Positions 1-6,975 of a DNA stretch of 27,525 bases are shown in pieces. Position numbers and translations under genes: made by a program. Under the pieces are notes generated by a model that searched no databases, was not told where the DNA came from, and was given only the letters and a program-made list of their open reading frames with translations. The first letter of the stretch is position 1, and every line of letters starts with the position of its first letter. Source of the stretch: an uncultured bacterium. Its GTDB lineage: Bacteria > DUMJ01. The DNA lies in the NCBI GenBank assembly GCA_937958695.1, contig CALGNK010000040.1:1-27525 (forward strand). The letters are read 5' to 3'.

Positions 1-1
1 G

Positions 2-145
2 AAGCTAGGGATATCAGAGAAGAATAGGAAGAAGTACTCAGGATTATACGTACTATTGTATAAGGCTAACAAGATGAAAGAAGAGATAATAGAACTAGGT
101 ATAAAAATGGCATACGAAGTACTTCTGTCACTTGTAGGGACATGA
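2..145 (+). CDS. C-terminal tail of an unrecognised protein (partial)
   Basis: An open frame runs in from the left edge for 47 codons and ends in TGA at 143-145. It begins KLGISEKNRKKYSG and ends MAYEVLLSLVGT, basic then amphipathic. I do not recognise the family. Fifteen bases further on, in another frame, 160-213 reads EAIKGLGIRGSKKILNL and then stops. This also looks protein-like and could be the shifted end of the same decayed gene or the end of a second copy. There is no ribosome binding site inside the visible part. It may be a real gene end or a remnant. Confidence 0.3.
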   Translation, partial: KLGISEKNRKKYSGLYVLLYKANKMKEEIIELGIKMAYEVLLSLVGT

Positions 146-321
146 ATTGATGATCTAGAGAGGCGATAAAAGGGCTAGGCATTAGAGGTTCAAAAAAGAT
201 ATTAAACCTCTAACAGGTAGGTAATGATACTTTTACATTTTTAGGTAGATTTTGCAGGGTTATGGGTCTTATACAGGGGTAAAAATTTATATAAAAAATT
301 TATAGAAATTTTTGATGTAAG

Positions 322-341
322 ATGCCCTGGTAGGGTATTTT
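322..341 (+). terminator. Possible weak terminator hairpin
   Basis: A 7-bp stem, ATGCCCT / AGGGTAT with loop GGT and one G.U pair (322-338), is followed by a short TTTT. It could end transcription from the partial frame on the left before the promoter at 413. The stem is short and the U-run poor, so the call is weak. The remainder of 146-412 is AT-rich, with a loose inverted repeat of AAAAATTT/AAATTTTT around 282-313 and no gene that I can support. Confidence 0.3.
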
Positions 342-412
342 CATATACCTGGTGTGAGCATAGAGACATAGGATGTCCGAATTACTGTCCGAATTTCAGT
401 ATAACACATTGC

Positions 413-440
413 TTGACTATAAGAGAAAAAAATGTATAAT
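413..440 (+). promoter_or_regulatory. Sigma-70 type promoter of the rnfC operon
   Basis: TTGACT (413-418), a 16-base spacer and a perfect TATAAT (435-440) place transcription start near 447. This is just upstream of AGGAGGT (458-464) and ATG at 475. The open frame extends left to an ATG at 373, but that ATG lies upstream of the promoter, so a transcript from here cannot encode the extra 34 residues. Confidence 0.75.
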
Positions 441-474
441 CTTAGAGGATTTGTTACAGGAGGTAAATAAGGAC

Positions 475-1779
475 ATGGTATTTAGATTTCTTGGGGGATT
501 AAGAATAGAGGAACATAAAGAATTAACAGAGTCTCAACCAATATTAGATTTTCCTATTCCCAAAAGGGTAGTAATACCCTTAAAACAGCATACAGGAGCA
601 GTCTTAGAACCTTTAGTAAAAAAGGGGGATATGGTAAAGATTGGGGATAAGATTGGAGATTCAAAGGCATTTGTATCTAGCCCTGTTCATGCAAGCATTT
701 CAGGAAAAGTAACTTCTATAGAGACTCATCCAATACCTACTGGAGAAGTAGTCCCTTCTATTATAATAGAATCTACTGAAGAAGATCCAATAGAAGAGAT
801 AGTTACCGAAAATAGACGATGGGAGGAATTAAAGAGAGAGGAGATTATAAGCATAGTTAGAGAATCAGGTATAGTGGGACTAGGGGGAGCGGCCTTTCCT
901 ACATCGGTAAAGTTATCTCCCCCTGAAGGAACATCTATAGATACAGTTATTTTAAATGGCGCTGAATGTGAACCATTCCTTACCTGTGACCATCGTCTTA
1001 TGCTAGAAAGCCCCGATGAAGTAATAATTGGCTTGCAGATTATCATGAAAGTAGTAGGAGCTAAACAGGGGATTATAGGTATAGAAGACAATAAAAAAGA
1101 TGCTATAGAAGTACTAACTAATAGAGCGAAGAATTATAGAGATATAAAAGTAGTATCCTTACCTACAAGATATCCTCAAGGTTCTGAGAAGCATCTTATA
1201 AAGTCCCTTCTAAACAGAGAAGTCCCATCAGGTAAACTACCACTTAACGTTGGAGTAGTAGTGAATAATGTTCAGACAGCGTATAGTATAACCAATGCGG
1301 TATGTAAAGGGGTGCCTCTCATCTCTAGGGTTATAACTGTAAGCGGAGATGGAATAGAGAAACCTAGTAATCTTAGGGTAAGAATAGGAACGCAATTTAA
1401 AGATATATTAGAGTATGTAGGACTAAAAAAGGAGACTAAAAAGGTTATATCTGGAGGACCAATGACTGGCTTTTCCCAATGGACATTAGAAGTCCCTGTC
1501 ATAAAGGGCACATCTGGAATTATAGCTTTAACCAAGATTGAAGAAGAGATTTATCCATGTCTGAGATGCGCAAAATGTGTAGATGCCTGTCCTATGGGAC
1601 TCTTACCGTTAGAGTTAGGGAATCTAGCTGAACAGAAGAGGTTTGATGACGCTCAGAGATTATACGCTCTTGACTGTATAGAGTGTGGTAGTTGTGCATA
1701 TATATGTCCATCCAGAAGACCCCTAGTACATCTTATTAGATTTGCTAAGGCAGAAATAAATAAAAAGAGAAGAAGATAA
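475..1779 (+). CDS. rnfC: RnfC-like NADH-binding iron-sulfur flavoprotein (stand-alone)
   Basis: RnfC is the NADH:ferredoxin oxidoreductase subunit that holds FMN and two [4Fe-4S] clusters. The 434-aa length is normal for RnfC. Seen in order: an N-terminal barrel-sandwich part (GGLRIEEHKELT, then PKRVVIPLKQH), the nucleotide-binding loop GLGGAAFP at about 135-142, a middle SLBB-like part, and two CxxCxxCxxxCP sets (C362/365/368/372 and C401/404/407/411). The start at 475 is chosen because AGGAGGT lies 10 bases upstream, the product then begins where RnfC proteins usually begin, and the promoter at 413-440 sits inside the longer frame. No rnfD, G, E, A or B follows. The next gene, 5 bases on, is a prenyl synthase. 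A complex I 51-kDa/NqrA-like redox partner is the alternative role. Function in a membrane Rnf complex is therefore not shown here. Confidence 0.87.
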   Translation: MVFRFLGGLRIEEHKELTESQPILDFPIPKRVVIPLKQHTGAVLEPLVKKGDMVKIGDKIGDSKAFVSSPVHASISGKVTSIETHPIPTGEVVPSIIIESTEEDPIEEIVTENRRWEELKREEIISIVRESGIVGLGGAAFPTSVKLSPPEGTSIDTVILNGAECEPFLTCDHRLMLESPDEVIIGLQIIMKVVGAKQGIIGIEDNKKDAIEVLTNRAKNYRDIKVVSLPTRYPQGSEKHLIKSLLNREVPSGKLPLNVGVVVNNVQTAYSITNAVCKGVPLISRVITVSGDGIEKPSNLRVRIGTQFKDILEYVGLKKETKKVISGGPMTGFSQWTLEVPVIKGTSGIIALTKIEEEIYPCLRCAKCVDACPMGLLPLELGNLAEQKRFDDAQRLYALDCIECGSCAYICPSRRPLVHLIRFAKAEINKKRRR

Positions 1780-1784
1780 GAATA

Positions 1785-2801
1785 ATGAGAGAGCCTTCTT
1801 TAAGATTACAGAGCGAGATTGAGTATATATCTAGAAGGATAGAAGAAGAACTGCTATCTTTCTTTCATAGATTACCGAATGATGATCTAACCAATATCAT
1901 TCGTTATCATATGGGGTGGCTCAATAAGAATTTCATACCGGAAGATTCTTATAAGGGTAAGAGATTACGGCCTGTTCTCTGTGGTCTTATATGTAAGATA
2001 ACTGGTGGAGACTTGGAAGAATCGTATCCTGCTGGAATAGCCTTAGAGTTAACCCATAACTTCTCTTTGGTCCATGACGATATACAGGACAAAGATAAAC
2101 TTAGGAGAGGAAGAGAAACCGTCTGGAGCATATGGGGAACAGCGCAGGGGATAAATGTTGGAGATGCTATGATATCTCTTGCCCATAAAGCCATTTTAGA
2201 CTCAGGCTTAGATTACTACAAAAAGTGTAGGCTTATAGATATTCTAGATACCGCTATCTTTAGGCTTTGCCAAGGACAATTTATGGATGTAAGTTTCGAA
2301 GAGAAACAAGATGTGGATATAGAGGAGTATATATTAATGATTCAAGGGAAAACATGTAGTATGTTCGAAGCGAGTGTAGAGATGGGATTAGTCTTATCAG
2401 AAAAAGAGGAACTTATAGAGAAGTTCGTTCTTATAGCAAGAAATCTTGGTATCGGCTTCCAAATTCTAGATGATATACTTGGCTTATGGGGTAATCCCAA
2501 GGTCACAGGAAAACCTATAGGAAGCGACTTAAGACAGAACAAGAAGACATATCCAATCATCTTAGGGCTAAAAGAAAGACTCGATATTAAGGATATTGTA
2601 CTGAATAAAGATAAAACAGAGAAAGAGATAGAATATATTACACAGCTATTTGAAAAGTTAGGTATAAAAGAAACATGTAAAGATAGAGTAAACCTATATC
2701 TATCTAAGGCTCGAGAGATTATAAATTCACTCCCCTTAGATAAAGATAACCTTGAACTTCTTCTAGAGCTCACCTATTATCTAGAAAGTAGAGAAAAATA
2801 A
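1785..2801 (+). CDS. Polyprenyl (geranylgeranyl-type) diphosphate synthase
   Basis: This trans-prenyltransferase condenses isopentenyl diphosphate with allylic diphosphates in the cytoplasm. The 338-aa protein shows GKRLRP (57-62), the first Asp-rich motif DDIQD (97-101) followed by LRRGRETVW, the GQ..D segment near 163, and the second Asp-rich site DDILG (228-232) leading to GNPKVTGKPIGSDL. The last Asp of the second motif is replaced by Gly, a variant I associate with a subgroup of geranylgeranyl-type synthases. The residues before the first motif (E, L, T, H, N, F) do not fix chain length by eye. The start is 5 bases after rnfC with only a weak AGAAG upstream, so it is probably translationally coupled to rnfC. 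The product could be a quinone or carotenoid side chain, or a membrane lipid precursor. Confidence 0.88.
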   Translation: MREPSLRLQSEIEYISRRIEEELLSFFHRLPNDDLTNIIRYHMGWLNKNFIPEDSYKGKRLRPVLCGLICKITGGDLEESYPAGIALELTHNFSLVHDDIQDKDKLRRGRETVWSIWGTAQGINVGDAMISLAHKAILDSGLDYYKKCRLIDILDTAIFRLCQGQFMDVSFEEKQDVDIEEYILMIQGKTCSMFEASVEMGLVLSEKEELIEKFVLIARNLGIGFQILDDILGLWGNPKVTGKPIGSDLRQNKKTYPIILGLKERLDIKDIVLNKDKTEKEIEYITQLFEKLGIKETCKDRVNLYLSKAREIINSLPLDKDNLELLLELTYYLESREK

Positions 2802-2808
2802 AAACCCC

Positions 2809-2837
2809 TTGCATAATTTCTGCCCATAGAGTATAAT
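2809..2837 (+). promoter_or_regulatory. Promoter of tRNA-Ala
   Basis: TTGCAT (2809-2814), a 17-base spacer and a perfect TATAAT (2832-2837) lie 17 bases before the mature tRNA. The -35 starts 8 bases after the stop codon of the prenyl synthase, so the tRNA has its own start even if there is read-through. Confidence 0.75.
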
Positions 2838-2854
2838 TTTTAATGTCAAAGTGT

Positions 2855-2929
2855 GGGGCTGTGGCGCAGAGGGAGCGCGCTTCCTTGGCATGGAAGAGGT
2901 CACGGGTTCAAGTCCCGTCAGCTCCACCA
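2855..2929 (+). tRNA. tRNA-Ala (anticodon GGC), CCA encoded
   Basis: A full cloverleaf can be folded by eye. The acceptor stem is GGGGCTG with CAGCTCC and contains the G3.U70 wobble pair that marks alanine tRNAs. The D stem is GCGC/GCGC. The anticodon stem CTTCC/GGAAG has loop TTGGCAT, so the anticodon GGC is at 2887-2889. The T arm is ACGGG/CCCGT with loop TTCAAGT. The discriminator A is followed by an encoded CCA (2927-2929). A T-run directly after it (2932-2938) can act as the 3' end. The GC-rich stems fit a thermophile. A 63-codon frame that reads through this RNA is not a gene. Confidence 0.97.
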
Positions 2930-2950
2930 TATTTTTTGTTCGTATTCCTA

Positions 2951-2980
2951 TTGACAGAGCCTTATCCTATACTTTATTAT
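2951..2980 (+). promoter_or_regulatory. Promoter of the homocitrate synthase operon
   Basis: TTGACA (2951-2956), an 18-base spacer and TATTAT (2975-2980) predict a transcript start near 2987 and a leader of about 98 bases before the ATG at 3085. It lies just after the tRNA. Confidence 0.6.
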
Positions 2981-3030
2981 CTTAAGCTAATTAGATACTT
3001 GGAGTCTTTTGTATACCAGACTCAAAAGCC

Positions 3031-3064
3031 CTGACCTTAGAATAAGGTTAGGTATATTATACCT
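3031..3064 (+). promoter_or_regulatory. Paired hairpins in the leader of the homocitrate synthase operon
   Basis: A 9-bp stem CTGACCTTA/TAAGGTTAG with a 3-base loop (3031-3051) is followed by AGGTAT/ATACCT (3050-3064). The second overlaps the first by two bases and ends just before the GGAGGT at 3069. Upstream, GAGTC/GACTC and CTTTTG/CAAAAG between about 3002 and 3028 offer alternative pairings. There is no U-run, leader peptide or recognisable riboswitch. A role in translation initiation is possible but unproven. Confidence 0.35.
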
Positions 3065-3084
3065 AAATGGAGGTGTTATAAGTA

Positions 3085-4221
3085 ATGAGTCAGATTAAGA
3101 TAGTAGATACAACCCTTAGAGATGGTGAACAAACCGCAGGGGTAGTATTCTCTAAGGCAGAGAAGATTCAGATTGCTAGGATGTTAGATGAGATTGGGGT
3201 TCATCAGATCGAAGCAGGTATTCCAGTTATGGGAGGGGATGAAGCAGAGGCAATAAAGGCTATAACCAAATTAGGGTTAAAAGCCAGTATTATGGGATGG
3301 AATAGAGCGGTAATCAGTGATGTAGAAGCTTCGCTAAGATGTGGCGTAGATGCGGTGGCTATCTCTATATCAACTTCTGATATACATATCCAGTATAAAC
3401 TACAGAAGACAAGAGAATGGGTATTAGAAAATATGGCTAAGGCTACTGAGTTTGCAAAGAAAGAGGGTGTCTATGTCTCTGTAAATGCAGAAGATGCATC
3501 TAGGACAGATATGGACTTTCTTGTTCAGTTTGCCACAATAGCAAAACAGGCTGGAGCTGATAGACTGCGTTATTGTGATACGGTTGGAATTATGGATCCA
3601 TTCAAGATGTATGAAACTATAAAGACACTAAAAGAGAAGGTCGACATACCAATAGAAATGCACACACATAATGACTTTGGGATGGCAACAGCAAATACAT
3701 TAGCAGGTATAAAGGCAGGAGCAGAATTTGCGGGAGTTACAGTTAATGGATTAGGAGAAAGGGCTGGAAATGCAGCATTAGAAGAGGTAATTATGGCTCT
3801 TAAATATCTATGGAATATAGATTTGGGGATAAAAACAGAGAGGTTTAGAGAGATCTGCGAATATGTTGCCAGGGCATCTGCCAGACCACTTCCACCAAGC
3901 AAGGCAATAGTTGGAACTAATGTGTTTGCCCACGAGTCTGGCATCCATGCGGATGGAGTATTAAAACACACAAGAACCTATGAGGTATTCAACCCTGAAG
4001 ATGTTGGTCTAGAGAGGCAGATAGTAATTGGTAAGCACTCTGGAAGTCATGCTATTATAAAGAAGTTCCAAGAATATGGAATAGAGATTTCCAATGAGGT
4101 AGCTAATGAACTTCTTCCTAGGGTAAGAGCCCTTGCAGTAGATTTAAAGAGGCCACTATTCGATAAAGAACTTATGATGCTCTACCAAGACTACCTAAAG
4201 GAAAAGGAATATGTCTCATAA
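3085..4221 (+). CDS. Homocitrate synthase (NifV type) or related Re-citrate/2-isopropylmalate synthase
   Basis: A DRE-TIM metallolyase that joins acetyl-CoA to a 2-oxo acid, most likely 2-oxoglutarate to give homocitrate. The 378-aa length and sequence resemble NifV/AksA proteins more than 2-isopropylmalate synthases of 500 aa or more. Visible motifs are DTTLRDGEQ (8-16), the metal and substrate region HTHND (193-197), GLGERAGN (from 222) and the NVFAHESGIHADG stretch. There is no C-terminal regulatory LeuA dimer domain, so it is probably not feedback-controlled in the LeuA manner. GGAGGT lies 10 bases before the ATG. It heads an operon whose next three genes supply the hydro-lyase and dehydrogenase for the following steps and overlaps the second gene by 11 bases. 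Re-citrate synthase is the main alternative, since it belongs to the same superfamily. Confidence 0.8.
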   Translation: MSQIKIVDTTLRDGEQTAGVVFSKAEKIQIARMLDEIGVHQIEAGIPVMGGDEAEAIKAITKLGLKASIMGWNRAVISDVEASLRCGVDAVAISISTSDIHIQYKLQKTREWVLENMAKATEFAKKEGVYVSVNAEDASRTDMDFLVQFATIAKQAGADRLRYCDTVGIMDPFKMYETIKTLKEKVDIPIEMHTHNDFGMATANTLAGIKAGAEFAGVTVNGLGERAGNAALEEVIMALKYLWNIDLGIKTERFREICEYVARASARPLPPSKAIVGTNVFAHESGIHADGVLKHTRTYEVFNPEDVGLERQIVIGKHSGSHAIIKKFQEYGIEISNEVANELLPRVRALAVDLKRPLFDKELMMLYQDYLKEKEYVS

Positions 4222-5467
4222 AACCCTAACAGAAAAGATATTTGAGGCACATCTTGGGAGAGAACCAAAGATAAAAGAGGTAGTTGTAGTAGATGTAGAT
4301 TTTGCAATGGGACAAGATGGAACATCTCCTCTTGCCATACAGAAATTTTATGAAATGGGAGGCAAAAAGGTCTTAAACCCAGAAAAGATTGCATTAGTAA
4401 TTGACCATGGAGCCCCAAGTCCAAATGAGGGATTCTCTAACCTTCATAAATTAATGAGGGACTTTGCTTATGAGCAAGGGGTAAAACTCTTTGATATTGG
4501 TAGCGGTATATGTCATCAGCTAATCCCAGAATACGGATTTGCAGGACCGTATGATATTGTGGTAGGGGCAGACTCTCATACCTGCACATACGGTGCAATT
4601 GGTGCATTCTCTACAGGTATAGGTTCCAGTGAGCTTGCTGCAGTCATGATTTCTGGAAAACTTTGGTTCAAGATTCCAGCATCTATAAGAGTTATTCTAT
4701 CTGGTAAACTCCCTACAGGTGTCTATTCTAAAGATATTGTTCTATATCTAGCAAGACTTATTGGAGCAGATGGAGCCACCTATAAGGCATTAGAATTCGA
4801 CGGAGAAGTAATAGAACAGCTTAGTGTAGATGCCAGATTCACTATCTCAAATATGGCAGTAGAGGTAGGAGCAAAAGCAGGAATATTCCCTTTAGATGAA
4901 AAGACAAAGATTTGGCTTAAAGAGCATGGAAGAGAATGCAATAAAGATTTGACCATAGACCCATTGGCAAATTATGAATCTACCATAGAAATAGATGTAA
5001 ATAAGCTTGAACCTCAGATTGCCCTGCCTCACAGGGTTGATAACGTAGTAGGTATAAGTGAAATTGGAGATATCCCTATACAACAAGGTTTCATTGGAAC
5101 CTGCACCAATGGAAGGATAGAAGACCTAGAGATAGCTGTTAGGATCCTAGAAGGGAAAGAGGTTCATCCTAGGGTTAGACTCATAGTAGGCTGTGCATCT
5201 AAGAATATATATCTAGAGGCGATGAAGCGGGGAATTATAGAGAAATTAGTTAATGCTGGAGCAACTATAATTCCTCCGGGTTGTGGTCCTTGTGTTGGAA
5301 CGCACGCTGGTATTCCTTCGGATGGTGAGAATGTAATCTCTACTGCTAATAGGAACTTTAAGGGTAGAATGGGCAATAATAAAGCGTTTATATATCTAGC
5401 ATCACCAGCAACGGTTGCTGCCTCTTGTATTACAGGAAAGATAACCGATCCAAGGAGGTACCTATGA
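4211..5467 (+). CDS. Homoaconitase/3-isopropylmalate dehydratase-type large subunit
   Basis: The iron-sulfur subunit of a two-protein aconitase-family hydro-lyase that moves the hydroxyl group of homocitrate, 2-isopropylmalate or citrate through an unsaturated intermediate. At 418 aa it has the size of the archaeal/thermophile LeuC-HacA type. It shows [10 protein letters not shown] around residue 125, GTCTNGR with Cys298, and GCGPCVG with Cys358 and Cys361, the three [4Fe-4S] ligands. The start overlaps the end of the homocitrate synthase gene by 11 bases, with AAGGAA upstream. The stop shares bases with the ATG of the small subunit (ATGA at 5464-5467), so the two chains should be made in equal amounts. 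Substrate choice cannot be read from this subunit. Confidence 0.87.
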   Translation: MSHKTLTEKIFEAHLGREPKIKEVVVVDVDFAMGQDGTSPLAIQKFYEMGGKKVLNPEKIALVIDHGAPSPNEGFSNLHKLMRDFAYEQGVKLFDIGSGICHQLIPEYGFAGPYDIVVGADSHTCTYGAIGAFSTGIGSSELAAVMISGKLWFKIPASIRVILSGKLPTGVYSKDIVLYLARLIGADGATYKALEFDGEVIEQLSVDARFTISNMAVEVGAKAGIFPLDEKTKIWLKEHGRECNKDLTIDPLANYESTIEIDVNKLEPQIALPHRVDNVVGISEIGDIPIQQGFIGTCTNGRIEDLEIAVRILEGKEVHPRVRLIVGCASKNIYLEAMKRGIIEKLVNAGATIIPPGCGPCVGTHAGIPSDGENVISTANRNFKGRMGNNKAFIYLASPATVAASCITGKITDPRRYL

Positions 5468-5964
5468 TTATCAGAGGTTTTGCACATAAATTAGGTGATG
5501 ATATAAACACCGACTATATAATATCTGGAAAGTATAAATTTAAGACACTTGATATGAAAGAGCTAGCCCAACACATATTTGAAGATATTGAACCTGACTT
5601 TATTAAAAAGATAAAGCCAGGAGATATTATAGTTGCAGGAAAGAACTTTGGCTGTGGGTCTAGTAGAGAGCAGGCTCCGTTAGTTATTAAAAATGCTGGG
5701 TTAAGTGCAGTAGTAGCAGTATCATTTGCTAGGATATTCTACAGAAATGCTATAAATAACGGATTACCTCTAGTAGAGTGTGATACTTCGGGTATAGAAG
5801 AAGGAGACGAATTAGAGATAAACCTAGAGGAAGGAATTGTTACAGATATAACAAAGGGTTTCCAGATCAAGATAAATCCCCTTCCCCCATTTATGATGAA
5901 ACTCCTCCAAGATGGAGGACTAGTAGAACACTTTAAAAAATACGGAGGTTTCTCAATTGAGTAA
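5464..5964 (+). CDS. Homoaconitase/3-isopropylmalate dehydratase-type small subunit
   Basis: The swivel-domain partner of the preceding large subunit, 166 aa, matching the short LeuD/HacB family. It shows GDDINTDYI (11-19), the substrate-contact loop GKYKFKT (22-28) and the signature [11 protein letters not shown] (62-72). In methanogen homologues this loop separates homoaconitase from isopropylmalate isomerase. The YKFK form here is not one that I can assign with certainty. The start is ATG 5464, not an upstream codon in the same frame. AAGGAGGT (5452-5459) precedes it and the ATG overlaps the TGA of the large subunit. Confidence 0.87.
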   Translation: MIIRGFAHKLGDDINTDYIISGKYKFKTLDMKELAQHIFEDIEPDFIKKIKPGDIIVAGKNFGCGSSREQAPLVIKNAGLSAVVAVSFARIFYRNAINNGLPLVECDTSGIEEGDELEINLEEGIVTDITKGFQIKINPLPPFMMKLLQDGGLVEHFKKYGGFSIE

Positions 5965-6973
5965 GTATAAGATTTCACTTATTAGAGGAGATGGAACTGG
6001 ACCAGAGATTATGGAGGCAGTTATGCTAGTCCTGAACAATACAGGGCTAGACATAGAGTGGGAGGAGTGTATTGCAGGTGAGGAAGCGTTAGAAAAGTAT
6101 GGAACCCCAATACCGGAAGAGACTATAGAGAGCATAAAGAGAAATAAAGTTGCTTTAAAAGGTCCTATAACTACTCCGGTCGGGACAGGTTTTAGAAGTG
6201 TAAATGTTGCACTAAGACAGGAACTTAAACTCTTTGCTAATGTAAGACCGGTAAAGAGTTTTGAAGGTGTTCCTAGCAGGTATTCTAACATAGATCTAGT
6301 AGTGGTAAGAGAAAACACAGAAGACCTATATGCAGGAGTAGAACATTATGTAGATGAAGATAAGACCTGTGCTGAAAGTATTAGGATTATAACAAAGAAG
6401 GCTAGTGAAAGAATTGTTAGATTTGCATTTAACTATGCAAGAGAGAATAACAGAAAGAAAGTCACCGCTGTTCACAAGGCAAACATAATGAAGTTTACCG
6501 ACGGTCTATTTTTAGACACAGCTAGGGAGGTTGCCAAAGACTTTCCAGAGATAGAATTTGAAGATAGGATAGTCGATAATATGGCTATGCAATTGGTAAA
6601 AAATCCAGAAGGTTTTGATATAATTGTAACTACCAATCTCTTTGGTGATATACTTTCAGATCTCTGCGCAGGTCTTGTTGGAGGATTAGGACTAGCTCCT
6701 GGGGCAAACATTGGAGAGGAATATGCTGTCTTTGAGGCGGTCCATGGGTCTGCTCCAAAGTATAAGGGACAGTATAAGGTAAACCCTACTGCGGTAATAC
6801 TGGCCTCTAGTATGATGCTAGGTTATCTTGGAGAAAAGGAATGGGAGATGCGGATAGTTCGGGCAGTAGCGGAGACGATAAAGGAAGGCAAATATGTTAC
6901 CTACGATCTAGGTGGAAATGCATCTACCATAGAGATGGGTAAAAGGATAGCGGAAAAATTATTAGAGGTATAA
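5957..6973 (+). CDS. NAD-type isocitrate/homoisocitrate dehydrogenase family enzyme
   Basis: A beta-decarboxylating dehydrogenase of the isocitrate/isopropylmalate dehydrogenase family, 338 aa, acting on the product of the preceding hydro-lyase. Seen are GDGTGPE near the N terminus, substrate residues S81, N83, R87, R97 and R118 in [18 protein letters not shown] and RENTEDLY, and the metal site [18 protein letters not shown] is the isocitrate/homoisocitrate form, and isopropylmalate dehydrogenases carry RELTGGIYF there, which argues against leucine synthesis. The start codon is TTG at 5957, overlapping the small-subunit gene by 8 bases, with GGAGGTT (5944-5950) at good distance. Telling isocitrate from homoisocitrate needs an assay or a tree. 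Confidence 0.82.
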   Translation: MSKYKISLIRGDGTGPEIMEAVMLVLNNTGLDIEWEECIAGEEALEKYGTPIPEETIESIKRNKVALKGPITTPVGTGFRSVNVALRQELKLFANVRPVKSFEGVPSRYSNIDLVVVRENTEDLYAGVEHYVDEDKTCAESIRIITKKASERIVRFAFNYARENNRKKVTAVHKANIMKFTDGLFLDTAREVAKDFPEIEFEDRIVDNMAMQLVKNPEGFDIIVTTNLFGDILSDLCAGLVGGLGLAPGANIGEEYAVFEAVHGSAPKYKGQYKVNPTAVILASSMMLGYLGEKEWEMRIVRAVAETIKEGKYVTYDLGGNASTIEMGKRIAEKLLEV

Positions 6974-6975
6974 AG

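Noticed and set aside
373-474. N-terminal extension of RnfC
   Set aside because: It contains the promoter and ribosome binding site of the gene and does not fit the family's normal N terminus.
2951-2973. Promoter using TATACT at 2968-2973 with the TTGACA at 2951
   Set aside because: The spacer would be 11 bases. TATTAT at 2975-2980 with 18 bases is the better partner.
2843-3034. Open frame of 63 codons on the plus strand
   Set aside because: It reads through tRNA-Ala and the next promoter; there is no ribosome binding site or protein-like composition.
3031-3064. Lysine riboswitch or T-box ahead of the homocitrate synthase gene
   Set aside because: The leader is under 100 bases, lacks the known cores of either element and has no terminator stem with a U-run.
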